Positions 39,028 to 47,565 of a stretch of 64,000 nt of DNA are shown in pieces. This DNA comes from Prosthecomicrobium sp. N25 (GTDB lineage Bacteria; Pseudomonadota; Alphaproteobacteria; Rhizobiales; Ancalomicrobiaceae): positions 2,639,418-2,703,417 of the forward strand of contig NZ_JBBCAT010000001.1 of NCBI RefSeq assembly GCF_037203705.1, in the 5' to 3' direction. The first letter of the stretch is position 1. Each line of letters starts with the position of its first letter. The position numbers and the translations under genes are program-made. The notes beneath the pieces are model-generated. The model did not search any database and was not told where the DNA came from. It saw nothing but the letters and a program-made list of their open reading frames with translations.

Positions 39028-41190
39028 ATGGTGATCGACGCGGTATCCGGACGGGCCGGAGGGCCCCGGGAAGGTCCTGCGGTGGAGGCCGGGCCGGTGC
39101 GGCGCGGACTGGTCCTGGACGCGCGTATCCTGGAGATCACCGACAAGGGCACCGCGCGCCTGTCGACGCGCCTGGGCGAGGCCGAGGTCCCGCTCGCCGC
39201 CCTGCGCGAGGCGGCGCGGCAGCCCGGTGCGGCCGTCCGCGTATCGGTGGAGGCCGTCGACCGGGACACCGGTCGGGTGACGCTGTCCGTCGGGCCGGAG
39301 CCGGCCCCGATTGCCGCCGCCTCGGACCCGGCTCTCCTGCGCCAGCGCGCTCTGGCCGAAGCCGCCGCTCGCGCCCTCTCGCGCCAGACCGGACTGGCCA
39401 CGCTCTACGCCACGGTGGAACGGCTGGCCGCACTGCCCCCGGAGGCCCTGCCGCACACCTTGCGCGCGGCCGTCTCCGCCGTCCTCACCCAGCGCCTCGA
39501 GGCCTCGCCGCAGGCCGTCCCCGAGGCGGTCCGACGGGCGGTCGCCGGATCGGGCATCTTTCTGGAGTCCGGCCTCGCCGCCGGCCGGCCCGTCGCGGAA
39601 ACGGCCCCGGACCTCAAGGCCGCGCTGGTCCGCCTGACGGCCGCGCTGGGAGACTACCTCGCCGCCCCGTCCGATCCCGAGCCGGCCGAGACCGCTGCGC
39701 CCACCCCGTCCGCGCCGCCGGCCGGAGGCGGGGAGGGGCAGGGTCGGACGCCCGTGCCCACCCCCGGCCCGGCCACGGGCGAGCCCGCGCCGACCGCCCC
39801 CGAGGCGCAGCCCGCCGCCGCCGCGAAGCTCGCCGCCGGACCCGCGGCGGCCGAGTCGCCGTCCGATGGGGTGGCGCTCGTACGTCCCCCGCTGCTCGCC
39901 CCCTCGGGCGGTCCGCAGGGGCAGGGTCCCTTCGGGACACCGGGGACCGGCCCGGCCGTCTCGGTCTCACCGGCCACGGTCACCTCAGGAGGGCCGCCGG
40001 GCGGCGCCGACGATGGCCCTGCGGGCGTCGCCGAAGGCCGGCCGGCACCGCTGGCCACGCCACCGGAGACGATCCCGCCCTCCGCGACCCGACCGCCCCC
40101 GTCGATCCCGGGGCAGGGCGCCGCGCCCGCTGGGCAGCTCCTCCCGCCTGCCGCGCCCGGTGCCGCACAGGCCCCCGCGCCCGCCACCGCTCCGGCCCTT
40201 GCGCCTGCCGCCACCTTTGCCGCCGAAAGCGAACCGGTCAGGTCGGTCCCGTCCCCGCCGATCCTCCCGATCGGCCCTGCCGATCCCTTGAAGCGGCCGG
40301 CCGACGCATCTTCCGCCACCCTCTCCGCGGCGGCCCCGGTCGCCACCCGGCCGGAGGTCCCCGCGCGCCCCGGCGCCCCAGGGCCGGAGCCGCAGATCCT
40401 GCCGCCTCCGGTGCGCCCGCCCGGCGACGGACCCGAGATCCGCCTGGCGGATGCCCGCATGCTCGCGCAGGTGCTGTCCGTGCTGCGGCCGTTGAGCGAG
40501 GCCCTCGGCCGCGCCCCGGCCCGCATGTCCCAGACCGGTGCGGCCCCTGCGCGCGCCCCCGCCGAGCCCGGACAGCGCGAGGCGCCGCGCGACGGGCAGG
40601 CGCCGCCTCCGCCTCTGCGCGGCGGCCCGACGCGCGGCGAGCCGCCGACCCCGTCCCATCTGGCCGGGGATGCCCAGCCCCGCGACCTCGCCAGGGCCGC
40701 GCTCGGCGAAGCCGAAGGCGCCCTCTCGCGCATCACGCTGAGCCAGATCGCCTCCGTGCCCCCGGACCCGGAAGCCCCCGCCGCCGGCGCAGCCGCGCAG
40801 GCCGCGCCGCCGCCGGCCCAGTGGACCTTCGAGGTCCCGGTCCGCCTGCCCGAGGGCACCGGGGTGGCCCAGTTCCAGGTCGAGCGCGACGGACGCGGCG
40901 CCGCCGCCGAGGCCGACGGGCCGACCTGGCGCATCCGCTTCTCGGTCGACATCGCCCTCGTGGGTCCCGTTCACGCGCGGCTGAGCCTCGTCGGCCAGCA
41001 CCTGTCGGTCGGGATCTGGACCGAACGGCCGGAGGCGGCCGATCTTCTCGCCGTCGAGGTCGCCCATCTGCGCCAGGCGCTCGAGGGCGCCTCTCTCGCC
41101 GTCGACGAGATCCACCTCGCCGCCGGACGCCCGCCCCAGGCCGGGGACGCGGCCCCGGGCGCCGGCCGCTTCGTGGACCGCAGCGCATGA
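39028..41190 (+). CDS. fliK: Flagellar hook-length control protein, FliK-like
   Basis: A 720-residue protein. The N-terminal ~200 residues include a small beta-rich domain (LVLDARILEITDKGTARLSTRLGEAEVPLAALREAA). About 350 residues of Pro/Ala/Gly-rich low-complexity sequence follow. The C-terminal ~110 residues form the FliK C-terminal domain (WTFEVPVRLPEGTGVAQFQVERDG ... WRIRFSVDIALVGPVHARLSLVGQHLSVGIWTERPEAADLL). The length and layout suit a molecular ruler for hook or needle length that switches export specificity. GGAGG lies 9 bases upstream. The FlhB-tail gene overlaps its stop by ATGA. No other flagellar genes are in the window. Confidence 0.85.
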   Translation: MVIDAVSGRAGGPREGPAVEAGPVRRGLVLDARILEITDKGTARLSTRLGEAEVPLAALREAARQPGAAVRVSVEAVDRDTGRVTLSVGPEPAPIAAASDPALLRQRALAEAAARALSRQTGLATLYATVERLAALPPEALPHTLRAAVSAVLTQRLEASPQAVPEAVRRAVAGSGIFLESGLAAGRPVAETAPDLKAALVRLTAALGDYLAAPSDPEPAETAAPTPSAPPAGGGEGQGRTPVPTPGPATGEPAPTAPEAQPAAAAKLAAGPAAAESPSDGVALVRPPLLAPSGGPQGQGPFGTPGTGPAVSVSPATVTSGGPPGGADDGPAGVAEGRPAPLATPPETIPPSATRPPPSIPGQGAAPAGQLLPPAAPGAAQAPAPATAPALAPAATFAAESEPVRSVPSPPILPIGPADPLKRPADASSATLSAAAPVATRPEVPARPGAPGPEPQILPPPVRPPGDGPEIRLADARMLAQVLSVLRPLSEALGRAPARMSQTGAAPARAPAEPGQREAPRDGQAPPPPLRGGPTRGEPPTPSHLAGDAQPRDLARAALGEAEGALSRITLSQIASVPPDPEAPAAGAAAQAAPPPAQWTFEVPVRLPEGTGVAQFQVERDGRGAAAEADGPTWRIRFSVDIALVGPVHARLSLVGQHLSVGIWTERPEAADLLAVEVAHLRQALEGASLAVDEIHLAAGRPPQAGDAAPGAGRFVDRSA

Positions 41191-41465
41191 CCGACGACGC
41201 CGACCCGCCAGCCCGCAGCCGCCTCGCCGTCGCGCTCGCCTACGAGGAGGGCAGCGCCCCGCGCGTGGTCGCCACCGGTCGCGGCGCCGTCGCCGAGCGG
41301 ATCGTCGAGACCGCGGTGGCGAGCGGCGTCGCCATCGAGGAGAACCCCGTGCTCGCCGAGGCGCTTGCCCGCATCGAGCTCGACCAGGAGATCCCCGAGG
41401 CGCTCTACCGCGCGGTCGCCGAGGTGATCGCCTTCGTGATCCGCGCCCGCGACCGCATCCGCTAG
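41187..41465 (+). CDS. flhX: FlhB C-terminal-domain protein (FlhX-like export switch)
   Basis: A 92-residue protein that matches only the part of FlhB/YscU that follows the autocleavage site. SRLAVALAYEEGSAPRVVATGRGAVAERIVETAVASGVAIEENPVLAEALARIELDQEIPEALYRAVAEVIAFV aligns along its length with the FlhB C-terminal domain in established knowledge, but the NPTH cleavage motif and membrane domain are absent. Its ATG overlaps the fliK-like stop (ATGA), so the two are translated together and probably interact in the export-specificity switch. Confidence 0.85.
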   Translation: MTDDADPPARSRLAVALAYEEGSAPRVVATGRGAVAERIVETAVASGVAIEENPVLAEALARIELDQEIPEALYRAVAEVIAFVIRARDRIR

Positions 41466-41475
41466 CCGCCCCGGC

Positions 41476-42015
41476 TCAGTACTCCACGACGCCGTCGAGG
41501 GCGTAGTGCTTGACCGTCTTCCGGTTGGCGATCAGCTCGTCGATCGTCGGCTCGCCCTTCATGGCGCGCGCGATGGCGAGCTTGGTGGCCTCGTAGTTGG
41601 TGCGGTAGAGGTCCGCCCGGTCGAGGTTCGGGTCCTCCGCGCAGCGCGGGTCGAGCCACACCATCACGATCATGCAGAGGTCGTCGAGGCCGTCCTTCGG
41701 CAGGGTGCCCTCGATCACGCAGTCCAGGATGGCGTCGCCGATGGCGCCCTGCACGACGCCACCGAGGAGCTCGACATACTCCGCCGTATGGATCGTCGCC
41801 TTGGTGGTCATCATCGTGGCGGGGCGGACCATCTGGTTGAGGTCGCGCACCACGAACATGCGGGTATGGCCGACCGCCTGGCCCATCATGGCCGCGAAGC
41901 CCTGGCCGACCGGCCCGCGCACCGACCCGATCAGCACCTCCGGCATGGCGTCCGTCGCCTGCCCCTCGGCCGCCAGCACGGTCGCCTCGCCGGTCCGGAA
42001 CCAGATCTCGCTCAT
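41476..42015 (-). CDS. Formaldehyde-activating enzyme (Fae) family protein, divergent
   Basis: A 179-residue member of the Fae family; true Fae condenses formaldehyde with tetrahydromethanopterin in methylotrophs. Family features are visible: LIGSVRGPVGQGFAAMMGQ, MMTTKATIHTAEYVELLGGVVQGAIGDAILDCVIEGTLPKDGLDDLCMIVMVWLDP, and the tail NYEATKLAIARAMKGEPTIDELIANRKTVKHYA. By hand alignment, the position of the catalytic histidine (His17 of Methylobacterium Fae) is Met24 here. It may therefore be one of the Fae-like paralogues without the canonical activity. The ATG at 42015 follows GAGGACGAG. No methanopterin-pathway genes are nearby. Confidence 0.85.
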   Translation of the reverse strand: MSEIWFRTGEATVLAAEGQATDAMPEVLIGSVRGPVGQGFAAMMGQAVGHTRMFVVRDLNQMVRPATMMTTKATIHTAEYVELLGGVVQGAIGDAILDCVIEGTLPKDGLDDLCMIVMVWLDPRCAEDPNLDRADLYRTNYEATKLAIARAMKGEPTIDELIANRKTVKHYALDGVVEY

Positions 42016-42169
42016 GGCACTCGTCCTCTCCTGTTGCCCGCCGCCCGCATAGCCCGCGCGGCCGGAGAGGTCGAGTGCGGCAATCGGGCGCGAGGCGGCC
42101 CGCGTACCTTTCGGAATTACCTTGAAAGATGTACAAATTCGCGACTGCAACTACAGACTGGTGACGGAA

Positions 42170-42742
42170 ATGGAGGAAATCTGCGACGCCCTCTTGGTCG
42201 ATGGGCCTATGGATGTATTCGAAAGAATAATTAATGAAAAGAATCGTATGACTTCAAGTATAGAATTCTGGCAGGATAAAAACAAGTGGCTCCGAGAAGG
42301 GCTGATTTTACATTCTTATGGCCAGTATGTTGGCGCTGAGCGGATCTATCTTGCTCCGCCATCCATGCCGGAGGCAGACGGCTTTATTACGAGAGGTAAT
42401 ACACGAACCGCGGTTCAGATCAGCGAGGTCGTGGCAAGGGGAAGAAAGAGGCATAAGGAGTATAAGGAGGCGGAGACATGTGGCAAGAAAGTGGAACCGA
42501 TCGAGAATTGTGATCTCGCGTCGGCTATCGAGGATCTCGGTTCACGCATTGAATGCAAACTGCGCGCGATTAGCTTAGATGTCGATCTGGCAATATACCT
42601 CAATGTTCAAGGAACAATGTATTGCTCGGAAGCCGATATTCGTCGGCACGTGTCATCGAGTATATCAAAGTACAGCGAAAGCCAGCGAAGGATTGCGGTC
42701 TGGGTTTTGCGGAGATATTGGCTCACCAACTACGGATCCTGA
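42170..42742 (+). CDS. Orphan AT-rich gene of unknown function
   Basis: A 190-residue protein with unusual base composition: 42% GC in 42241-42300 and 45% in 42541-42600 by direct count, in a genome where neighbouring genes are about two-thirds GC or higher, with AAA, ATA and TTA codons common. Two segments stand out: LAPPSMPEADGFITRGNTRTAVQISEVVARGRKRHKEYKEA, and SEADIRRHVSSSISKYSESQRRIAVWVLRRYW near the end. The E-A-D followed by VQIsEV spacing resembles nuclease-type PD-(D/E)XK cores, but this is only a resemblance. The start is uncertain; a TTG at 42122 would extend it by 16 residues. It converges on argE with 6 bases between stops, and looks horizontally acquired. Confidence 0.7.
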   Translation: MEEICDALLVDGPMDVFERIINEKNRMTSSIEFWQDKNKWLREGLILHSYGQYVGAERIYLAPPSMPEADGFITRGNTRTAVQISEVVARGRKRHKEYKEAETCGKKVEPIENCDLASAIEDLGSRIECKLRAISLDVDLAIYLNVQGTMYCSEADIRRHVSSSISKYSESQRRIAVWVLRRYWLTNYGS

Positions 42743-42748
42743 GTTCCA

Positions 42749-43906
42749 TCACGTGCACAGCCCGATCAGCCGGTCCAGGAAGGCCTCGCACTTGGATAGT
42801 TCGGAGAGCGCGATGAACTCGTTCGGCCGGTGCGCCTGCTCGATGTGGCCGGGGCCGACCACCACGCTCGGGATGCCGGCCATGTGGACGAAGAGGCCGG
42901 CCTCCGTGCCGTACGCGACCTTGGCGTGGTCGTTGCGCGCGGCGAGCCGCTTGGCGATGGCGACGATCTCGGACTCGGCCGGCGTGTCGAAGCCCGGGAA
43001 GCCGTTGGCGAGCTCGATGTCGATGCCCGTGGTGGGGTCGACGGCCTTCATCCGCGGCTCCAGCACGTCCCGCGCGTAGGCCCGCACCTCGTCCTCGAAG
43101 GGCTGGTGCGATGATCCCGGCAGCATCCGGAACTCGAACACGAAGCTGCACCGCTCCGGCACGATGTTGAGCACCGTCCCGCCCTGGATGACGCCCGTGT
43201 GGGCGGTCGAGAAGGGGATGTCGTAGGCCTCGTCGCGCAGGCCCTCTGCGGCGAAGCGGTCGGCGATCTCGCGGATCTTCACGACCATCATGGCGGCGAA
43301 GTCGATGGCGTTGACGCCCTGCGGCGCCAGCGAGGAATGGCAGGGCCGGCCCCGCACGGTGACCCGGTAGTTGTGCTTGCCCTTGTGGGCGACGATCACC
43401 TGCATGCCGGTCGGCTCGCCGACCAGGGTCGCGATCGGCTTGACGGGCGCGAGCTCGCCGAGCTTTTCCAGGAGGTAGCGCACGCCGATGCAGCCGACCT
43501 CCTCGTCATGGCTGAAGCACAGGTGGATCGGCGTACGGAGGCCTGCCGCGGTCATCGCCGGCACCTTGGCGAGCATGGCGGCCAAAAAACCCTTCATGTC
43601 CGTCGTGCCGCGGCCGTAGAGGCGGCCGTCCTGCTCGGTGAGGCGGAACGGATCCGTCGCCCAGTCCTGGCCGTCGACCGGCACCGTGTCCGTGTGCCCG
43701 GACAGGATGTAGCCCGGCCGGTCCTCCGGCCCGATCGTCGCCCACAGGTTCGCCTTGGTGCCGGTCGGGTCGTAGACCCGCTTCGAGGCGACCCCATGCC
43801 GCGCGAGGTAGTCCTCCACCCAGCCGATGAGGTCGAGGTTGGAGTTCCGGCTCGTCGTGTCGAAGGCGATGAGCGCGGCGAGGATCTCGGCAGTGGTCGA
43901 CGGCAT
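42749..43906 (-). CDS. argE: Acetylornithine deacetylase
   Basis: A 385-residue M20-family metallohydrolase that releases ornithine from N-acetylornithine. The metal-binding motifs are LSGHTDTVPVDGQDW, YGRGTTDMKGFLAAMLA and FSHDEEVGCIGVRYLLEKL; the dimerisation-domain histidine lies near LVGEPTGMQVIVAHKGKHNYRV, and FSTAHTGVIQGGTVLNIVPERC and the C-terminal VVGPGHIEQAHRPNEFI are also typical of ArgE. The start is the ATG at 43906. ArgC is encoded about 27 kb away, so arginine genes are scattered. Confidence 0.94.
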   Translation of the reverse strand: MPSTTAEILAALIAFDTTSRNSNLDLIGWVEDYLARHGVASKRVYDPTGTKANLWATIGPEDRPGYILSGHTDTVPVDGQDWATDPFRLTEQDGRLYGRGTTDMKGFLAAMLAKVPAMTAAGLRTPIHLCFSHDEEVGCIGVRYLLEKLGELAPVKPIATLVGEPTGMQVIVAHKGKHNYRVTVRGRPCHSSLAPQGVNAIDFAAMMVVKIREIADRFAAEGLRDEAYDIPFSTAHTGVIQGGTVLNIVPERCSFVFEFRMLPGSSHQPFEDEVRAYARDVLEPRMKAVDPTTGIDIELANGFPGFDTPAESEIVAIAKRLAARNDHAKVAYGTEAGLFVHMAGIPSVVVGPGHIEQAHRPNEFIALSELSKCEAFLDRLIGLCT

Positions 43907-44020
43907 GATCGGCGCTGATTCCCTGGCTTCGTGACGCGGCTGGTCGGCGGGAGGACGAAGGATAGGGGATCGGGCGGCCCCCGGCCAGCCCGTGTGGCGG
44001 GCAGCGGCTGCCCGCGCCGG

Positions 44021-46390
44021 TCAGCCGCCGAACCGGGCGCCGAGGTCCGCTAGGGCGCCCGCGAAGGGGTGGAAGGTGAAGCGGATCTCGTGCCGCCCCG
44101 CCGGCACCCGCACGGCCCGGAAGATCGCGTTCGCCTTCAGGATCGGCGCGGGCGCGCCGTCCACGCTGGCCCGCCACCAGCGATGCCACACGTCGTTCAG
44201 CACGACCCACCCCGCCTGCGGGGTGTCGACCGTCACCACGACCTCGGTGTGGTGGTAGGCCGTGATGGTCACCTTCGCGTCGACCGGCGCGGCCGGCGCC
44301 GGCGCCGCTACGGCGTCCGGCGTGCCCGCCTCGAGGATCACCTCCCGCGTCGGGTCAAAGCCTTCCGGCCAGGCGCCGGTCGCCAGCAGGCCCGCGAAGT
44401 CCGCCGTCCGCGCGCCTGTCACGAAGAGCGCCCGCGGCAGCGCCTTGCGGTTCTCGTAGATGCGGGTGTCGCCGAAGGTCGCGACCTCCACGATGGAGCC
44501 CCGGTCGTAGCCCGGGTCCATGGCGGCGAGCGGCACCCCCGCCGCGATCCAGCGCAGGCCCAGGAGGTTCGCCATGGTGGAGGAGTAGGAGGGGAACATC
44601 GGCACGAAGAGCCGCTGGTCCGGCAGGCCGACGGTGTCCTGCGCGCCCGTCGCCTGCTGGTAGACCTTGAGCCGCAGCGGATTGTAGCCGAGCGTGTGGT
44701 CGAGCCGGTGGACCATCGAGGCGTTCGGCCAGTGGAAGCCGAGCCCCGCCAGTTCGACGCGGTCGCGCCGGGCGCCCGACGCTGTCTCGCGGGTGCGGGC
44801 CTTCAGGTATTCGATGACCGGGTCGGCGCCCTTCGGGTCGAGCGCCCGGAAGGTCTCCGGCGGGTAGGCGGTCGATTCGTTCGGCGCGTTGTTGAAGTGC
44901 AGGTCCGCGGCCGTGTAGCCGCCGAGGAGGAGCACCACCAGCACGGCCGCCCGCCGGTCGAGCACCAGCGCGAGCATGAGTGCCAGCATGGCACCGCCGA
45001 TCCACAGCATGGCGACGAGCGTCGGCTTGGCGGCCTCCGCGAGCCGGTCCGCATGCAGCCCGAAGGCGACCGGCAGGACGACGAGCGTCAGGGCGGCGAG
45101 GGTCCAGGCAACCCCACGCTGGACCGCCGTGGCGGGCGGGATCGCGCCCTGTAGCCAGCGGGACGCGAGCCAGCCGCCGAGGATCGCGATCTCGAGGCCG
45201 ATGATGAAGGTGGCGTCCGCAGGCCGGCGGTAGAGCTTCACCCCTGGCACGTGGTCGAAGATCGGCTTGAAGAGCGGGGTGTACCAGCCGATCGCGTAGA
45301 CGATCGTCAGCAGTGTGGCGACCGTCCAGTATCGCAGGCCCGCCGACCACAACGCCCCGCGCGCGAGCCCCAGGAACAGGATCGCGGCGACCGGGACCGC
45401 ACCGGCGTAGATCGCGCCCATGTTCTGCGCAAGGTAGATGTCGAGCACCTTGAAGGCGGCGCTCGGCGGCCCCCAGTAGTGGACGTCGGGGTCGCGCTGC
45501 CCGAAGAGGTCGGAGATCACCGCGGTGATCAGCGAGGCCGGGTGCAGCGAGCCCTTGCCGGCGCCGATGTAGTCGATCTCGGGCCGGTTGGATTCTCCGG
45601 CGAGGATCAGCGTCAGCGCGACGGGGACGACCACCACGGCGAGCCCGCCGACGGCCGCCGCCAGGCCCGGTTTGATCATGCCGGCGAGCCGTCGTCCGAG
45701 GCCCTCCCCGGGCCGCCGGCCGGTCGCCGCGAGCGTCATGGCGTATCCGGCCAGGAGATAGATGCCGAGAAGGGCGATCTGGTCGCGCCCGAGCGCCAGC
45801 ACGCCGGCCGAGACGCCCGCCGCCAGCCCCCAGCCGGCGGACCGGCGCTCGATCGCGCGGGCCAGGCAGAACAGCACCACCGGCACCACCGCCAGGCTCA
45901 TCACCTGCCCGGTATGCTGCAGCCGCCAGGCGGCCGATCCGCCGAACGCGAAGGAGAGCGCCGCGACCACCCCGGCCGCCGGGTGCCAGCCCCGATCGCG
46001 CCCCCATAGCGCGAGCGCCAGCGCCCCGACCAGTAGGGCCCCGAACACCGTCGCATCCATGGCGACGAAGGACGGCGCCGGGTCGAAGAGCGCGAGCAGG
46101 AGGAAGGCGGGCACGAAGATGAGCGACTGCGGGTCGGCCACCTGCGGCCAGCCAGCGAAAATGTACGGGTTCCAGAAGGGGGATTCGCCGGCCGCGATCG
46201 ACCCGGCCAGGAACTCGAGCTGGGGCTGGAAATGCGCCTTGGCGTCCCAGGGAACCGTCCAGGTGCCGGAGAGCCACGGCCAGGCCAGGTACAGCCAGGC
46301 CAGGGCCACCACCACGAGCGCCGCGGCCTCGAGGCCGCGCCGGCTCGCGTCGGGCATCGTCCCGGCGGCGAGGCCGCCCGTCGCCGTCAT
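44021..46390 (-). CDS. YfhO-like multi-pass membrane protein
   Basis: A 789-residue membrane protein with about a dozen hydrophobic helices over the first ~500 residues and a soluble C-terminal part. The pattern WDAKAHFQPQLEFLAGSIAAGESPFWNPYIFAGWPQVADPQS is typical of the bacterial YfhO family, membrane proteins associated with GT-C-type glycosyltransferases. The C-terminal domain includes WVVLNDVWHRWWRASVDGAPAPILKANAIFRAVRVPAG, a beta-rich segment usual for the family. Its ATG overlaps the stop of the upstream GT2 gene (ATGA), so it probably works with it in transferring or extending a lipid-linked sugar; the acceptor is unknown. Confidence 0.82.
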   Translation of the reverse strand: MTATGGLAAGTMPDASRRGLEAAALVVVALAWLYLAWPWLSGTWTVPWDAKAHFQPQLEFLAGSIAAGESPFWNPYIFAGWPQVADPQSLIFVPAFLLLALFDPAPSFVAMDATVFGALLVGALALALWGRDRGWHPAAGVVAALSFAFGGSAAWRLQHTGQVMSLAVVPVVLFCLARAIERRSAGWGLAAGVSAGVLALGRDQIALLGIYLLAGYAMTLAATGRRPGEGLGRRLAGMIKPGLAAAVGGLAVVVVPVALTLILAGESNRPEIDYIGAGKGSLHPASLITAVISDLFGQRDPDVHYWGPPSAAFKVLDIYLAQNMGAIYAGAVPVAAILFLGLARGALWSAGLRYWTVATLLTIVYAIGWYTPLFKPIFDHVPGVKLYRRPADATFIIGLEIAILGGWLASRWLQGAIPPATAVQRGVAWTLAALTLVVLPVAFGLHADRLAEAAKPTLVAMLWIGGAMLALMLALVLDRRAAVLVVLLLGGYTAADLHFNNAPNESTAYPPETFRALDPKGADPVIEYLKARTRETASGARRDRVELAGLGFHWPNASMVHRLDHTLGYNPLRLKVYQQATGAQDTVGLPDQRLFVPMFPSYSSTMANLLGLRWIAAGVPLAAMDPGYDRGSIVEVATFGDTRIYENRKALPRALFVTGARTADFAGLLATGAWPEGFDPTREVILEAGTPDAVAAPAPAAPVDAKVTITAYHHTEVVVTVDTPQAGWVVLNDVWHRWWRASVDGAPAPILKANAIFRAVRVPAGRHEIRFTFHPFAGALADLGARFGG

Positions 46391-47460
46391 GACCGGTCGC
46401 CGGCCCCGTTGGCGGCTGGTGTCTGCGCGTCGGCGGCGGGCGCCGGGGCGGGCGTGGCGATCCCCTGTCCCTCCGCGGCCGAAGCCTCGTCGAAGCCCAC
46501 GGCCTCTTGCACGAAATAGAGCGGCCGGCGCTTCACCTCGGAGAAGACGTGGCCGATATACTCCCCGATGATGCCGAGCCCGATGAGCTGGATGCCGGCC
46601 GACAGCATGAGGCCGACGATCAGGGACGGGTAGCCCGGGACGTCGGCGCCGAAGAGCAGCGTCCGGATGAAGAAATACATGCCGGTCGCCAGCGCCAGCA
46701 GCGAGACCGCCGTGCCGAGGTAGGTCCAGATCCTGAGCGGCAGGGTGCCGAAGGACGTGATGGCGTTCATGGCGAGCCGCACGAGCTTCAGGATGCCCCA
46801 CTGGCTCGCCCCGCTCTCGCGCGCCTGCATGGCGACCGGCACGGTGCGGGCCTGGAACCCGGCCCAGGCCAGCAGGCCGCGGTTGAAGCGGTTGCGCTCG
46901 GGCATGGCCAGGAAGGCGTCCACCACCTTGCGGTCGATGAGCATGAAGTCGCCGGTCTCGCGGTCGATCTTCACCTCGCTCATCATGTCGAAGAGCCGGT
47001 AGAAGGTGCGCGTCATCATGCGCCGCGTCAGGCCGCCGCGGTCGAGCCCGACCCGGCGGGCGTAGACGATCGCCACGCTCTCCTTCTCCCAGGGCTCGAC
47101 CAGCGCCGGAATCCCCTCGGGCGGATGCTGCAGGTCCGAGTCCATCAGGATGACCGCGCGCCCGGACGTCCGGGCCAGTCCCGCCGTGACCGCGATCTCC
47201 TTGCCGAAATTGCGCGACAGGCTGATGACCTTGAGGCCCGGCACGGTCGCGCGCAGGGCCTTCAGCCGCGCCAGGGTGTCGTCGAGCGACCCGTCGTCGA
47301 CGGCGACGATCTCGAACGGGTGGCCGAGCCCCAGCAGCACCGGAACGAGGCGGGCGAACAGGCGGTCGAGGCCGCGCGACTCGTTGCGCATCGGCAGGAC
47401 CACGGAAAAGACCGGCCCCGGGGCGCCCCTCAGCGCCAGCTCGACCGGATACATCGTCAT
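46387..47460 (-). CDS. GT2 glycosyltransferase (DPM1/ArnC-like) with C-terminal membrane helices
   Basis: A 357-residue enzyme. The GT-A fold shows VVLPMRNESRGL, VAVDDGSLDDT and the metal-binding MDSDLQHPPEGIP. The acceptor-loop region YARRVGLDRGGLTRRMMTRTFYRLFD and ETGDFMLIDRKVVDAFLAMPERNRFNRGLLAWAGF match polyprenyl-phosphate glycosyltransferases. Two membrane helices (about residues 235-300) follow, then an Ala/Pro-rich tail. It would transfer a sugar onto a lipid carrier at the inner face of the membrane. AAAGGA precedes the ATG at 47460. It is divergent from the ChbG/HpnK-like gene and couples to the YfhO-like gene. Confidence 0.9.
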   Translation of the reverse strand: MTMYPVELALRGAPGPVFSVVLPMRNESRGLDRLFARLVPVLLGLGHPFEIVAVDDGSLDDTLARLKALRATVPGLKVISLSRNFGKEIAVTAGLARTSGRAVILMDSDLQHPPEGIPALVEPWEKESVAIVYARRVGLDRGGLTRRMMTRTFYRLFDMMSEVKIDRETGDFMLIDRKVVDAFLAMPERNRFNRGLLAWAGFQARTVPVAMQARESGASQWGILKLVRLAMNAITSFGTLPLRIWTYLGTAVSLLALATGMYFFIRTLLFGADVPGYPSLIVGLMLSAGIQLIGLGIIGEYIGHVFSEVKRRPLYFVQEAVGFDEASAAEGQGIATPAPAPAADAQTPAANGAGDRS

Positions 47461-47565
47461 TGCCGGATTCCTTTCCCGAAATCGGGTCGATATGGTCGGC
47501 TCGTAAGATGCGCCCCACCTATATGGGACCAGCGCGCGACGCATCGTCAATGGCAGACCCGGCGG

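Noticed and set aside
44021-47518. A single 1165-codon frame joining the YfhO-like and GT2 region.
   Set aside because: Upstream of 46390 the frame is out of phase with the clearly recognisable GT2 gene and reads as Arg/Pro-rich sequence, so the true protein begins at the ATG overlapping the GT2 stop.
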